A stretch of DNA of 38,021 nt, taken from NCBI RefSeq assembly GCF_013425525.1, contig NZ_JACCKA010000046.1, positions 1-38,021 on the forward strand, in the 5' to 3' direction. The notes under the pieces are model-generated. The model made no database searches. It saw nothing but the letters and a program-made list of their open reading frames with translations, and was not told the DNA's origin. Position numbers and translations under genes: made by a program. Shown one piece after another: positions 8,960 to 17,361 of this stretch. Position 1 is the stretch's first letter. Each line of letters begins with the position of its first letter. This DNA comes from Luteimonas salinisoli. GTDB lineage: Bacteria; Pseudomonadota; Gammaproteobacteria; Xanthomonadales; Xanthomonadaceae.

Positions 8960-9101
8960 GCTCCGACGACGGCGGCATGCGACCCCGCAGGCGCAAGAGT
9001 ACGCGCGAAATCCGGCTTCCGGTGCGCCCGAAGCGCCCATCGATGCGGCTGCGGCTGTGCCGGAATCGAGATCCGGGGCCATGTTCAGCCGGCGTTTAGC
9101 G

Positions 9102-9803
9102 TCAGCTGACGGTATTGGTCTCGTCGCGCTTTTCGCGCGGCGGCAGGGCGTCGTCGCCGTGGACCAGGAACCAGATGTTTTCGGCGATGTTGGTGGCGTG
9201 GTCGCCGACGCGTTCCAGGTTCTTGGCCATGAACAGCAGATGCGTGCACGGCGTGATCGAGCGCGCATCCTCCATCATGTAGGTCAGCAACTCGCGGAAC
9301 AGGCCGGTGTAGAGCGCATCGAGTTCGGCGTCGCGGTCGCGGACCCGCTGCGCCGCCTCGGCGTCGTTGCCGCGATAGGCCTCGAGCACGTCGCGGACCT
9401 GGCTCACTGCCAACCGGCCGAGCACGTTGAGGCCACGGGTGTGCGGCAGCGGCGGCGACTGGTTGAGGGCGGTGGAGCGCTTGGCGACGTTGGCGGCGTA
9501 GTCGCCGATGCGCTCGATGTCGGCCGAGACCCGCAGCGCGGCGAGGATCTCGCGCAGGTCGCGCGCCATCGGGCCGCGCAGCGCCAGTTTCATCACGTCG
9601 TGGCTGACCTCCTTCTCCAGCGCGTCGATCGCCTCGTCGTTGTCGATGATGCGCCCGGCGGCCTTGTCGTCGCGGCGCTCGACCACGTCCAGCGCGGCCT
9701 CCAGCTGCGAGGCCGCCATCTCGCCCATGCGCAGGATCTCGCCGAGCAGGCGCTGGCGCTCGTCGTCGTAGCTCTTGACGATGTGGTCGTGGGGTTGGGT
9801 CAT
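9102..9803 (-). CDS. phoU: Phosphate-specific transport system accessory protein PhoU
   Basis: A 233-residue helical cytosolic protein. PhoU links the PstSCAB transporter to the PhoR/PhoB two-component system, keeps PhoR quiet when phosphate is plentiful, and restrains transport. Two three-helix repeats are visible. Each has the metal-binding acidic helix motif: ERIGDYAANVAKR in the first and ERVGDHATNIAEN in the second. The length is normal. It is the last gene of the pst operon, separated from pstB by a 136-bp gap filled with inverted heptad repeats, which may lower its expression relative to pstB. Confidence 0.96.
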   Translation of the reverse strand: MTQPHDHIVKSYDDERQRLLGEILRMGEMAASQLEAALDVVERRDDKAAGRIIDNDEAIDALEKEVSHDVMKLALRGPMARDLREILAALRVSADIERIGDYAANVAKRSTALNQSPPLPHTRGLNVLGRLAVSQVRDVLEAYRGNDAEAAQRVRDRDAELDALYTGLFRELLTYMMEDARSITPCTHLLFMAKNLERVGDHATNIAENIWFLVHGDDALPPREKRDETNTVS

Positions 9804-9814
9804 GGTTGAGGGCC

Positions 9815-9933
9815 GGGAATGGGGAATCGGGAATCGGGAATGGAGAAGCGCGGAGCAACCGCGGTGGAACCGGACTCGGGAGCGGGAGCGCGTCTGCTTT
9901 GACGATTCCCGATTCTCGATTCCCGATTCCCGG
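9815..9933. repeat. Inverted pair of GGGAATC heptad repeats between pstB and phoU
   Basis: GGGAATG/GGGAATC heptads occur in tandem at 9815-9843. Their reverse complement (GATTCCC, GATTCTC) recurs at 9904-9933. About 60 bp separate the arms, so the transcript can form a hairpin some 29 bp long. It sits inside the pst operon. Similar heptads occur at 1262-1446 and 26367-26396, indicating a dispersed repeat family in this genome. Confidence 0.8.
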
Positions 9934-9939
9934 GGCGCT

Positions 9940-10869
9940 TCATCCGAAGCGCCCCGTAATGTAGTCCTCGGTCTGCTGCTTCGACGGGTTGGAGAAGATC
10001 GTTTCGGTGGTGTCGTGCTCGATCATGTCGCCGAGGTACATGAAGGCGGTGTAGTCCGAGACCCGTGCGGCCTGCTGCATGTTGTGGGTGACGATGACGA
10101 TGGTGTAGTCGCGCTTGAGCTCCTCGATCAGCTGCTCGATGCGGCTGGTGGAGATCGGATCGAGCGCCGAGGTCGGCTCGTCGAGCAGCAGCACTTCAGG
10201 CCGCAGGGCGATCGCCCGGGCGATGCACAGGCGCTGTTGCTGGCCGCCGGACAGGCCCAGCGCGCTCTGGCCCAGCTTGTCCTTGACCTCCTCCCACAGC
10301 GCGGCCTGCACCAGCGCCTGCTCCACGCGCTCGTTCATCTGCGCCTTCGACAGTTTCTCGTGGTGGCGGATGGCGTAGGCGACGTTCTCGTAGATCGTCA
10401 TCGGGAACGGCACCGGCTTCTGGAACACCATGCCGACCTTGCTGCGCAGCCGGTTCATCGGGTATTTCGGCGCCAGGATGTTCTCGCCGTCCAGCAGTAC
10501 CTCGCCGCGCGCCTCCTGCTTCGGGTAGAGCGCGTAGATCCGGTTGAACACGCGCAGCAGGGTGGACTTGCCGCACCCCGACGGCCCGATCAGCGCGGTC
10601 ACGCGCTTCTCCGGCATGTCGAAGTTGATGTTCTTCACGGCATGGAAGTCGCCATAGTAGAAGTCGAGGCCGCGCGCGGAGAGTTTGGCCGGCGTCGGCG
10701 CTGCGGCGGCGGCGAAAGCTCGTTGCGGCTTGGCTGGGAGGGGGCGGGCGTCGTTCATGACCGGTGTCCGGGAAACGGGAGGTATGGAGATCTGCGCCGC
10801 GCCCGTCAGGCGCAGGCCGGCGGGTGCGAAGGCATCGGTGTCGCGATCGGCGATCGTTTCCATCGGCAC
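9940..10869 (-). CDS. pstB: Phosphate ABC transporter ATP-binding protein PstB
   Basis: The ATPase that drives high-affinity phosphate uptake through PstC/PstA at the inner membrane. Visible motifs are Walker A GPSGCGKS (95-102), the Q-loop in [11 protein letters not shown] signature LSGGQ (206-210), Walker B VLLLDE (226-231) and the H-loop in VTHN. The C-terminal EDYITGRFG is typical of PstB. The start is uncertain. A GTG at 10869 lies 4 bp after pstA with AGGA eight bases upstream, giving 309 residues with a long unconserved lead. An ATG at 10863 is in frame two codons later, and an ATG at 10758 would give a family-sized protein of 272 residues but lacks a ribosome site. The long form is listed because of spacing. 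Confidence 0.95.
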   Translation of the reverse strand: MPMETIADRDTDAFAPAGLRLTGAAQISIPPVSRTPVMNDARPLPAKPQRAFAAAAAPTPAKLSARGLDFYYGDFHAVKNINFDMPEKRVTALIGPSGCGKSTLLRVFNRIYALYPKQEARGEVLLDGENILAPKYPMNRLRSKVGMVFQKPVPFPMTIYENVAYAIRHHEKLSKAQMNERVEQALVQAALWEEVKDKLGQSALGLSGGQQQRLCIARAIALRPEVLLLDEPTSALDPISTSRIEQLIEELKRDYTIVIVTHNMQQAARVSDYTAFMYLGDMIEHDTTETIFSNPSKQQTEDYITGRFG

Positions 10870-10873
10870 GGTC

Positions 10874-11728
10874 TCAATCCTGGACGATGCGGTTGCGCAT
10901 GACGATCGCGCGGGCCACCAGGCTCACCAGCAGCACGAACATCGTCAGGATGAAGGCGCCGGCCCAGGCCAGCGTATGCCAGTTCTCGTACGGGCTCATC
11001 GCGTACTGGAAGATCACCACCGGCACGTTGGCGATCGGCGCCAGCAGGTTGCTGCTCCAGTACTGGTTGTTGAGTGCGGTGAACAGCAGCGGCGCGGTCT
11101 CGCCGCTGATCCGCGCCAGCGCCAGCAGGATGCCGGTGACGATGCCGGGCAGCGAGGCGCGGTACAGCACCTGCACGGTCACCTTCCATTGCGGCACGCC
11201 CAGCGACAGCGCCGCCTCGCGCATCTGCGTGGGCACCAGCCGCAACATCTCGTCGGTGGTGCGCACCACCACCGGCAGCACGATGAAAGCCAGGGCGATG
11301 CCGCCGGCCAGCGCCGAGAAGTGGCCCATCTGCGCCACTACCATGGTGTAGACGAACAGTCCCAGCACGATCGACGGCGCCGAAAGCAGGATGTCGTTGA
11401 CGAAGCGCACGGTCTCGCCGATCCAGCTCTTCTGCGAGTACTCGGCCAGGAAGGTGCCGGCCAGTACCCCGACCGGCGCGCCGAAGGCGACGCCCAGCAG
11501 GCTCAGCACGGCGCTGCCGAAGAAGGCGTTGAGCATGCCGCCGCTGGCACCGGGCGGCGGGGTCATCTCGGTGAACAGGGCGAGGTTGAGCGAGGCGATG
11601 CCCTTGCTCAGGGTGGTCCACATGATCCACACCAGCCAGAACAGGCCGAATGCCGTGGCCAGGATGGCCAGAAGCTGCGCGACCAGGTTCTTGATCCGGC
11701 GATTGCGGTAGAGGACGGCGGCGCTCAC
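10874..11728 (-). CDS. pstA: Phosphate ABC transporter permease PstA
   Basis: A 284-residue inner-membrane permease that forms the phosphate channel with PstC. About six hydrophobic helices are visible, with the cytoplasmic coupling loop [18 protein letters not shown], which contacts PstB. The gene starts with GTG at 11728, overlapping the pstC stop by four bases (GTGA). GGGAGGG seven bases upstream is a strong ribosome site. Translational coupling to pstC is therefore likely. The long open frame upstream of this GTG runs antiparallel to real coding logic inside pstC and pstS in another frame, and is not used. Confidence 0.95.
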   Translation of the reverse strand: MSAAVLYRNRRIKNLVAQLLAILATAFGLFWLVWIMWTTLSKGIASLNLALFTEMTPPPGASGGMLNAFFGSAVLSLLGVAFGAPVGVLAGTFLAEYSQKSWIGETVRFVNDILLSAPSIVLGLFVYTMVVAQMGHFSALAGGIALAFIVLPVVVRTTDEMLRLVPTQMREAALSLGVPQWKVTVQVLYRASLPGIVTGILLALARISGETAPLLFTALNNQYWSSNLLAPIANVPVVIFQYAMSPYENWHTLAWAGAFILTMFVLLVSLVARAIVMRNRIVQD

Positions 11729-12699
11729 AGGTTGCCCTCCCGGCGGCTGAGCCGGCGCAGCATCAGCCGGGCGATGGCCAGCACCACGAAGGTGACCAGG
11801 AACAGCACGAAGCCGAGCGCGATCAGCGACGAGAGATACATCGGCGAGTCGGCTTCGGCGAATTCGTTGGCGATGGTGGCGGCGATCGAATTGCCCGGCT
11901 CCAGCAGCGACACCGTCAGGCGGTGGGCGTTGCCGAGCACGAAGGTCACCGCCATGGTCTCGCCGAGCGCACGGCCGAGCCCGAGGAACACGCCGCCGAC
12001 CACCGCCGAGCGGGTGTAGGGCAGCACCACGTCCCAGACCACCTCGGTGGTGGTGGCGCCGAGCGCGTACGCCGACTCCTTGAGCCGGGTGGGCACGGTC
12101 AGGAACACCTCGCGCATCACCGAGGAGATGAACGGGATCACCATGATCGCCAGCACCAGGCCGGCGGTGCCCATGCCCAGGCCCAGCGGGGGGCCCGAGA
12201 ACAGCGCACCGACCCCGGGGATCCCGCCCAGGTGCGCGTCGACCCATGGATAGACGTGCTGGCCGAGGAACGGCACCAGCACGAACAGGCCCCACATGCC
12301 GTAGATGATCGAAGGGATGCCGGCCAGCAGTTCGATCGCCGCGCCCACCGGGCCGCGCAGCCAGCGCGGCGCGATCTCGGTCAGGAACATGGCGATGCCG
12401 AAGCTGACCGGCACCGCGACGACCATCGCGATCAACGCCGTGACCAGGGTGCCGTAGATCGGCACCAGAGCACCGAAGTCCTGCAGCACCGGGTTCCACG
12501 CGTCGCGCCAGAGGAACGCGATGCCGAACTTGTCGAACGCCAGGCGCCCGCCCCACAACATCGACAGCGCCGCCGCGCCCAGCGACACCAGTACGAACAC
12601 GCCGGCGGCGGTGACCAGCCAGCGGAAGCCGCGGTCGGCGCGACTGTCGGCGGCGTCGCTGCGCGAGGACGTGTCGATCGGGAGCGTGGTGGCGTTCAT
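11725..12699 (-). CDS. pstC: Phosphate ABC transporter permease PstC
   Basis: A 324-residue inner-membrane permease, partner of PstA. A hydrophobic first helix (WLVTAAGVFVLVSLGAA) is followed by five more, with typical PstC stretches such as ELLAGIPSIIYGMWGLFVLV and the coupling loop ESAYALGATTTEVVWDVVLP. LGRALGETMAV near the end of the loop is also family-typical. It follows pstS after 81 bp containing a strong hairpin and overlaps pstA by 4 bp. Confidence 0.96.
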   Translation of the reverse strand: MNATTLPIDTSSRSDAADSRADRGFRWLVTAAGVFVLVSLGAAALSMLWGGRLAFDKFGIAFLWRDAWNPVLQDFGALVPIYGTLVTALIAMVVAVPVSFGIAMFLTEIAPRWLRGPVGAAIELLAGIPSIIYGMWGLFVLVPFLGQHVYPWVDAHLGGIPGVGALFSGPPLGLGMGTAGLVLAIMVIPFISSVMREVFLTVPTRLKESAYALGATTTEVVWDVVLPYTRSAVVGGVFLGLGRALGETMAVTFVLGNAHRLTVSLLEPGNSIAATIANEFAEADSPMYLSSLIALGFVLFLVTFVVLAIARLMLRRLSRREGNL

Positions 12700-12735
12700 C
12701 GGCTCGCTGCTGGGCGGCGGGTGGTGGAATGCCGT

Positions 12736-12767
12736 GCCCGCGCCGTGGAGCGATCCCCGGCGCGGGC
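12736..12767 (-). other. Intercistronic hairpin between pstS and pstC
   Basis: A perfect 10-bp inverted repeat, GCCCGCGCCG (12736-12745) and CGGCGCGGGC (12758-12767), has a 12-nt loop. There is no T-run. In other bacteria a stem at the pstS-pstC junction protects the pstS message or attenuates transcription, so that the binding protein exceeds the membrane parts; the same role is inferred here. Confidence 0.6.
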
Positions 12768-12780
12768 CGTCGGGTCGCGG

Positions 12781-13878
12781 TCAGCGCTGGATTTCGGCCG
12801 CCCAGTAGGCCTCGACCTGTTCGACCAGGGGCGCCGGCAGCGGCACGAAGTGCAGCTCGTCGGCCTGCGCTTGGCCGTTTTCCAGCGCCCACGCGAAGAA
12901 GTCCAGCGTCTGCTGCGAACGCTCCGGATTCTTCGGCTGCTTGTACATCAGGATGAAATTGGTGGCGGCGACCGGCCACGACTCCGCCCCGGGCGCGTTG
13001 GTGATGACCAGGCTGAAGTCCTGCGAGTTCGTCCAGTCGGCGCTCGCGGCAGCCGCCTGGAAGCTCGCGGCGCTCGGCCGCACCCACTGGCCGTCGGCGT
13101 TCTGCATCGAGGCGTAGGACATGCCGTTCTGGGTGGCGTAGGCCAGCTCGACGTAGCCGATCGATCCCTTGATCTGCTTGACGTAGGCGGCCACGCCCTC
13201 GTTGCCCTTGCCGCCGACGCCGGTCGGCCAGCTGACCGAGGTGCCTTCGCCGACCTCGTCCTGCCATTCCGGGCTGACCTTGGAGAGGTAGTTGACCCAG
13301 TTGAAGGTGGTGCCCGAGCCGTCGGAGCGGTGCACGACGTTGATCTTGCCCGCAGGCAGCCGGGCGTCCGGGTTGAGCGCGACGATGGCCGGATCGTTCC
13401 ACGCGGTGACCTTGCCCAGATAGATGTCTGCGATCAGCGCGCCGGTCAGGCGCAGCTGGCCTGGTTCGATGCCTTCCAGGTTGACCACCGGCACGACGCC
13501 GCCGATCGCCGACGGGAACTGCGCCAGTCCGGCTTCGGACAGCTCCTGGGGATCGAGCGGCTTGTCGGACGAGCCGAAGTCGACGGTGCCGGCCTTGATC
13601 TGGGCGATGCCGCCGCCGGAGCCGATCGACTGGTAGTTGATGCGGGCGCCGGTGGCGCGCGAATAGTCGTCGGACCAGCGCGAGAGCAGCGGATAGATGA
13701 AGGTGGCGCCGGCGCCGGTGATCTGCACGTCGATGCGATCACCGGGCGCGGTGCCGGTCGCGTCCCCCGGCGTCGGGCCGACGGACGGGGCGCCGTCGCC
13801 ACCGCCGCTGCAGGCAGCCAGGCCGAGCGCGAGGGAGACGGACAGGGCGAGGGCGACGAATGAGCGCTGGATCTGCAT
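12781..13878 (-). CDS. pstS: Phosphate-binding lipoprotein PstS
   Basis: A 365-residue periplasmic phosphate-binding protein that hands phosphate to PstCA. A lipoprotein signal peptide is visible, with a hydrophobic core and lipobox LAAC ending at C23. A Gly/Pro/Thr linker follows, then the PstS domain with TGAGATFIYPLLSRW, SIGSGGGIAQIKAGTVDFG and RSDGSGTTFNWVNYLS, which together make the phosphate pocket. The ATG at 13878 has GGAG seven bases upstream; a longer frame from 13926 runs into the promoter. It is the first gene of pstSCAB-phoU, preceded by a Pho box 63 bp upstream, so PhoB should switch it on under phosphate shortage. Confidence 0.96.
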   Translation of the reverse strand: MQIQRSFVALALSVSLALGLAACSGGGDGAPSVGPTPGDATGTAPGDRIDVQITGAGATFIYPLLSRWSDDYSRATGARINYQSIGSGGGIAQIKAGTVDFGSSDKPLDPQELSEAGLAQFPSAIGGVVPVVNLEGIEPGQLRLTGALIADIYLGKVTAWNDPAIVALNPDARLPAGKINVVHRSDGSGTTFNWVNYLSKVSPEWQDEVGEGTSVSWPTGVGGKGNEGVAAYVKQIKGSIGYVELAYATQNGMSYASMQNADGQWVRPSAASFQAAAASADWTNSQDFSLVITNAPGAESWPVAATNFILMYKQPKNPERSQQTLDFFAWALENGQAQADELHFVPLPAPLVEQVEAYWAAEIQR

Positions 13879-13924
13879 GGCGGGACTCCGGAGGAAGCGG
13901 CCGGCTGGCCTGTGGAATGCCGCC

Positions 13925-13958
13925 ATAAAATGATGTTTTTGTTACACCGCGATGACAG
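13925..13958 (-). promoter_or_regulatory. Pho box and -10 element of the pst operon
   Basis: On the minus strand 13958-13941 reads CTGTCAT-CGCG-GTGTAAC. The first half-site is perfect and the second matches six of seven positions of the PhoB consensus (CTGTCAT, 4-bp spacer, CTGTMAY). Ten bases further on is TTTTAT (13930-13925), a fair -10 at the usual distance for a PhoB-activated promoter lacking a -35. It lies 46-63 bp upstream of the pstS ATG. Positions 13959-14012 hold nothing recognised. Confidence 0.8.
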
Positions 13959-14012
13959 GAACGGGCCGGTCTGGCGGCGGCCGCACGGTGGCGGGGTTTC
14001 GGGCGGGCGTGG

Positions 14013-14041
14013 AAACAAAAAAAGCGGGCCCGTGGGCCCGC
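14013..14041 (-). terminator. Rho-independent terminator downstream of the tetR gene
   Basis: Read on the minus strand, a GC-only stem (arms 14034-14041 and 14024-14031, GCGGGCCC with its complement) is followed at once by seven T residues (14023-14017) and more T after one G. This is a textbook intrinsic terminator. It lies 144 bp past the tetR stop and just upstream of the Pho box, and so insulates the pst promoter. Positions 14042-14184 contain no gene that I can support. Confidence 0.88.
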
Positions 14042-14184
14042 ACAAGGAGGGGAAAATCGACAGGGAGGAGAGAGACCCGACGAGCGCGACGCGCGCAGGC
14101 GCGCATCCGGCACCGCCATTGCACCGCGCGGGCATGTTCGGCGCGTGTCGGTGCGATGACGCCTGGATGACAGCGGCGGCGCGC

Positions 14185-14811
14185 TCAGCGGCGGTAGGCG
14201 CGAGTCAGGGTGTCCAGATGGACGCGCTCGGCGTCGCGCAGGAGCGGAGCGATCAACATCAGCACCTGGACGATGCCGTCGCGGATCGCCGCCTGCTCGT
14301 CCTTCTCGCCGCGCACCGCGGCGTAGTTCAGCCAGAACGTCGCCACAACCAGCAGGTTGGTGCTCACCGCATCCAGCTCGGCGGCCGAGCCGCGGATCAC
14401 TCCGGCCTGCGCCAGGCCGCGCATCACCTCGCGCGCGCGCTGGTCGGCGCGGCGCAGGATCCGGGCGAAGCGCAACCGCAGCCGACGGTTGCGGCTGAGG
14501 ATCTCCAGCAGGTCGCGATACAGGAAGCGGTAGTCCCAGATGCACTCGAACACCAGGTGCAGCTGCAGCCAGATGTCCTCCAGCCCGGGCAGGCGGTCCT
14601 CGGGGCCGGGCAGGGCGTCGTCCATGCGCTGTTCGAAGCGCGCGAACAGCTGCTCGATGATGTCGTCCTTGTTGCGGAAGTGGTAGTACAGATTGCCCGG
14701 GCTGATCTCCAGCTCATCGGCGATATGGTTTGTGGTCACCGTCGGCTCGCCCTGCGCGTTGAACATCGCGAGCGCGCAGTCGAGGATGCGCTGGCGGGTA
14801 TCGCGCGCCAT
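14185..14811 (-). CDS. TetR-family transcriptional regulator
   Basis: A 208-residue DNA-binding repressor. The N-terminal helix-turn-helix is clear: RQRILDCALAMFNAQG, then TTNHIADELEISPGNLYYHF, with the classic LYYHFxNKDDI ending. The C-terminal helical ligand domain resembles TetR members with a TetR_C-type effector pocket (LPGLEDIWLQLHLVFECIWDY). It starts 20 bp after the acyl-CoA-binding protein gene on the same strand, and both are divergent from a fatty acyl-CoA reductase. A likely role is control of this lipid cluster by an acyl-CoA or fatty acid (inference). No convincing operator palindrome was found in 15090-15323. A longer frame from 15144 runs across the neighbour in another phase and was not used. 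Confidence 0.9.
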   Translation of the reverse strand: MARDTRQRILDCALAMFNAQGEPTVTTNHIADELEISPGNLYYHFRNKDDIIEQLFARFEQRMDDALPGPEDRLPGLEDIWLQLHLVFECIWDYRFLYRDLLEILSRNRRLRLRFARILRRADQRAREVMRGLAQAGVIRGSAAELDAVSTNLLVVATFWLNYAAVRGEKDEQAAIRDGIVQVLMLIAPLLRDAERVHLDTLTRAYRR

Positions 14812-14831
14812 GGGCGGGTCCGGTGCCGGGC

Positions 14832-15089
14832 TCAGGCGGTCAGCTTGCCCACCAGTTCCACGTAGCGGCGCATGGCCTCGTCCTGCGGCGTGCCCTGCAG
14901 CTTCGCCCAGGCCTCGTACTTGGCGGTGCCGACGAAGTCGAAGAACCCGGGCTTGGGCCCGCTGACGTCGCCTTCGGACCCCTGCTTGTACAGCGCGTAG
15001 AGCCGCAGCAGGGTGTCGTTGTCGGGGCGCTCGGTCAGTCCCTTGACATCGATGGCGGCCTGCTCGAAGTCGCGCTTGAGGTCCGACAT
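14832..15089 (-). CDS. Acyl-CoA-binding protein (ACBP)
   Basis: An 85-residue four-helix cytosolic protein that binds long-chain acyl-CoA and buffers or delivers it to enzymes. The ACBP pattern is clear: LRLYALYKQGSEGDV near residues 29-43, then PKPGFFDFVGTAKYEAW and a C-terminal helix ending YVELVGKL. The Tyr and Lys residues that hold the CoA phosphate are present in ALYKQ and the TAKYEAW helix. The ATG at 15089 has AGGAG eight bases upstream; twelve extra residues from 15125 have no support. It is co-oriented with tetR and divergent from the acyl-CoA reductase, a natural consumer of ACBP-bound substrate. Confidence 0.93.
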   Translation of the reverse strand: MSDLKRDFEQAAIDVKGLTERPDNDTLLRLYALYKQGSEGDVSGPKPGFFDFVGTAKYEAWAKLQGTPQDEAMRRYVELVGKLTA

Positions 15090-15323
15090 GCGTCTGCTCC
15101 TGGCGGGGTGCGCAGGTGATAGCACGGGGGCATGGGGCGGTCAACCGAGCCGAGCGCAGCGAAACGGCCTGGCCCGTTGCAGGTGCGCGTCGCTGGCGGG
15201 GCGCGTGCGCCGTGGTCGCGGGGCCCGGTGGGCGAGCCTCGCTAGGCAGCCCCGGCGCGGCTGGCTATGCTGGGCCTGGAGGCCTCGGGCCCGGCGTGGA
15301 TGCAGATTCCTGGGAGGGAAGAC

Positions 15324-17312
15324 ATGAGCTACTTCGTCACCGGCGCGACCGGTTTCATCGGCCGTTTCCTGGTCGGCAACCTGCTGCGGCGCAAGGGCAC
15401 GATCCACGTGCTGGTACGCAAGGACTCGCGTGCGAAGTTCGACGCGATCGCCGCGAAGATGGGCTGGGACCCGAAGCGGGTGATGCCGGTGGAGGGGGAC
15501 ATGACCCAGCCGCGATGCGGACTGGCCGCGGCGCAGGTGCGCGCGTTGAAGGGGAAGGTCAAGCATTTCTTCCACCTGGCCGCGATCTACGATCTCACCG
15601 CCGGCCTGGAGGCGCAGCAGGCCGCCAACGTCGACGGCACCCGCCATGCGCTCGATCTGGCCGCGGCGCTGGAGGCGGGCTGCTTCCACCACGCCAGCTC
15701 GATCGCCGCCGCGGGCCTGTACCCGGGCATCTTCCGCGAGGACATGTTCGACGAGGCGGAGGGACTGGACGATCCCTACCTGCGCACCAAGCACGAGTCC
15801 GAGCGGCTGGTGCGCGAGGAGACCCGGCTGAAGTGGCGGATCTACCGTCCCGGGATGGTGGTGGGGCATTCGCAGACCGGCGAGATCGACAAGATCGACG
15901 GCCCCTATTACTTCTTCACCCTGATCAAGAAGCTGCGCCAGACGCTGCCGCCGTGGATGCCGACCCTCGGCCTGGAAGGCGGGCGCATCAACCTGGTGCC
16001 GGTGGATTTCGTGGCCGACGCCATGGACCACATCGCCCACCGGCCGCGGTTGGACGGTCATACCTTCCATCTCACCGATCCCGAGCCGATGCGCGTGGGC
16101 GAGGTGCTCAACACCTTCTGCCGCGCCGGGCACGCGCCGGAGATGACCATGCGCATCGACGCGCGCATGTTCGCCTTCGTGCCTGGAAGCATCCGCACCG
16201 CGGTCGGCAACCTGCCGCCGGTGCGCCGCATGCTCGGCATGCTGCTGCGCGACTTCCGCATCCCGAAGGACGTACTGAAGTTCATCACCTATCCCACTCG
16301 CTTCGACAGCCGCGAGGCCGAGCGCGCCCTCAAGGGCAGCGGCATCGCCGTGCCGCGCCTGGATGACTACGCCTGGCGGCTCTGGGACTACTGGGAGCGC
16401 CACCTCGATCCCGACCTGTTCGTCGACCGGACCCTCAGGGGCAAGGTGCGCAACAAGGTGGTGGTGATCACCGGCGGCTCCTCCGGCATCGGGCTGTCGA
16501 CCGCGCGGCGCGTGGCCGAGGCCGGTGCGGTGACGGTGATCGTCGCCCGCGGCAGGGAGGAGCTGTTCCGCGCGCGCGACGAGATGAAGGCCGCCGGCGG
16601 CAAGGTGCATGCCTACACCGCCGACCTGGCGGACCTGGCCGATTGCGACCGCCTGGTCGCCGAGATCCTCGAAGCGCACGGACACGTCGACGTCCTGATC
16701 AACAACGCCGGCCGCTCTATCCGGCGCTCGATCGAGCTCAGCTACGACCGCTTCCACGACTTCGAGCGCACCATGCAGCTCAACTACTTCGGCAGCCTGC
16801 GCCTGATCATGGGCTTCATGCCGTCGATGACCCGGCGCCGGAAGGGCCACATCATCAACGTCAGCTCGATCGGGGTGCTGGCCAACTCGCCGCGGTTCTC
16901 GGCCTACGTCGCGTCGAAGGCGGCGCTCGACGCCTTCAGCCGCTGCGCCCAGGGCGAGCTGTCCGGCAAGGGCATCAGCTTCACCACGGTCAACATGCCG
17001 CTGGTCAAGACGCCGATGATCGCGCCGACGAGGATGTACGAGAGCGTGCCCACCCTGACCCCGGAGGACGCGGCCGAGCTGATGGTCCGGGCGATCATCG
17101 AGCGTCCCAGCCGCATCACCACGCGGCTTGGCGTGTTCGCCGCGCTGATCAACGCCGTGGCTCCGAAGGCCTACGAGGTGATCATGAACACCGCCTTCGA
17201 GCTGTTCCCCGACTCGGCGGCAGCGCGCGGCGACAAGCCGTCGGCGAAGGAGCGGGCGCCGAGCCAGGAGCAGATCGCGTTCGCCGCGTTGATGCGCGGG
17301 GTGCACTGGTAG
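15324..17312 (+). CDS. Two-domain fatty acyl-CoA reductase (alcohol-forming, Maqu_2220-like)
   Basis: A 662-residue protein made of two fused Rossmann reductases. The N-terminal domain has GATGFIG (7-13) and the active pair Y152/K156 in YLRTKHES. The C-terminal domain is a classical SDR with GGSSGIG (384-390), NNAG (460-463), S514/S515 and Y528-x3-K532. Length, order and many stretches (YRPGMVVGHSQTGE, RFHDFERTMQLNYFG, MPLVKTPMIAPT, and the final FAALMRGVHW) closely resemble the Marinobacter enzyme of 661 residues, which reduces acyl-CoA through the aldehyde to fatty alcohol with NADPH. ATG 15324 has GGAGG six bases upstream. The divergent ACBP and TetR genes fit acyl-CoA use. No wax-ester synthase is in the window. 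It could be annotated simply as an SDR-family oxidoreductase. Confidence 0.9.
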   Translation: MSYFVTGATGFIGRFLVGNLLRRKGTIHVLVRKDSRAKFDAIAAKMGWDPKRVMPVEGDMTQPRCGLAAAQVRALKGKVKHFFHLAAIYDLTAGLEAQQAANVDGTRHALDLAAALEAGCFHHASSIAAAGLYPGIFREDMFDEAEGLDDPYLRTKHESERLVREETRLKWRIYRPGMVVGHSQTGEIDKIDGPYYFFTLIKKLRQTLPPWMPTLGLEGGRINLVPVDFVADAMDHIAHRPRLDGHTFHLTDPEPMRVGEVLNTFCRAGHAPEMTMRIDARMFAFVPGSIRTAVGNLPPVRRMLGMLLRDFRIPKDVLKFITYPTRFDSREAERALKGSGIAVPRLDDYAWRLWDYWERHLDPDLFVDRTLRGKVRNKVVVITGGSSGIGLSTARRVAEAGAVTVIVARGREELFRARDEMKAAGGKVHAYTADLADLADCDRLVAEILEAHGHVDVLINNAGRSIRRSIELSYDRFHDFERTMQLNYFGSLRLIMGFMPSMTRRRKGHIINVSSIGVLANSPRFSAYVASKAALDAFSRCAQGELSGKGISFTTVNMPLVKTPMIAPTRMYESVPTLTPEDAAELMVRAIIERPSRITTRLGVFAALINAVAPKAYEVIMNTAFELFPDSAAARGDKPSAKERAPSQEQIAFAALMRGVHW

Positions 17313-17335
17313 CCGGGCGGACAGTGCTGCCGGCT
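17311..17335. terminator. Possible bidirectional hairpin between convergent genes
   Basis: AGCCGG (17311-17316) pairs with CCGGCT (17330-17335), with an inner CAG/CTG pairing. It sits just after the reductase stop and 26 bp before the stop of the convergent nuclease-like gene. There is no T-run, so termination is only suggested. Confidence 0.3.
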
Positions 17336-17361
17336 AGCCTGCGGGCGCGCCGGCGACCGGC

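Noticed and set aside
8900..9268. Small open frame between the hvfA-like gene and phoU
   Set aside because: It overlaps phoU in another frame and has no ribosome site or recognisable sequence.
15090..15323. TetR operator in the ACBP/reductase intergenic region
   Set aside because: Only short GC palindromes such as GAGGCCTC are seen; none is long or repeated enough to call.
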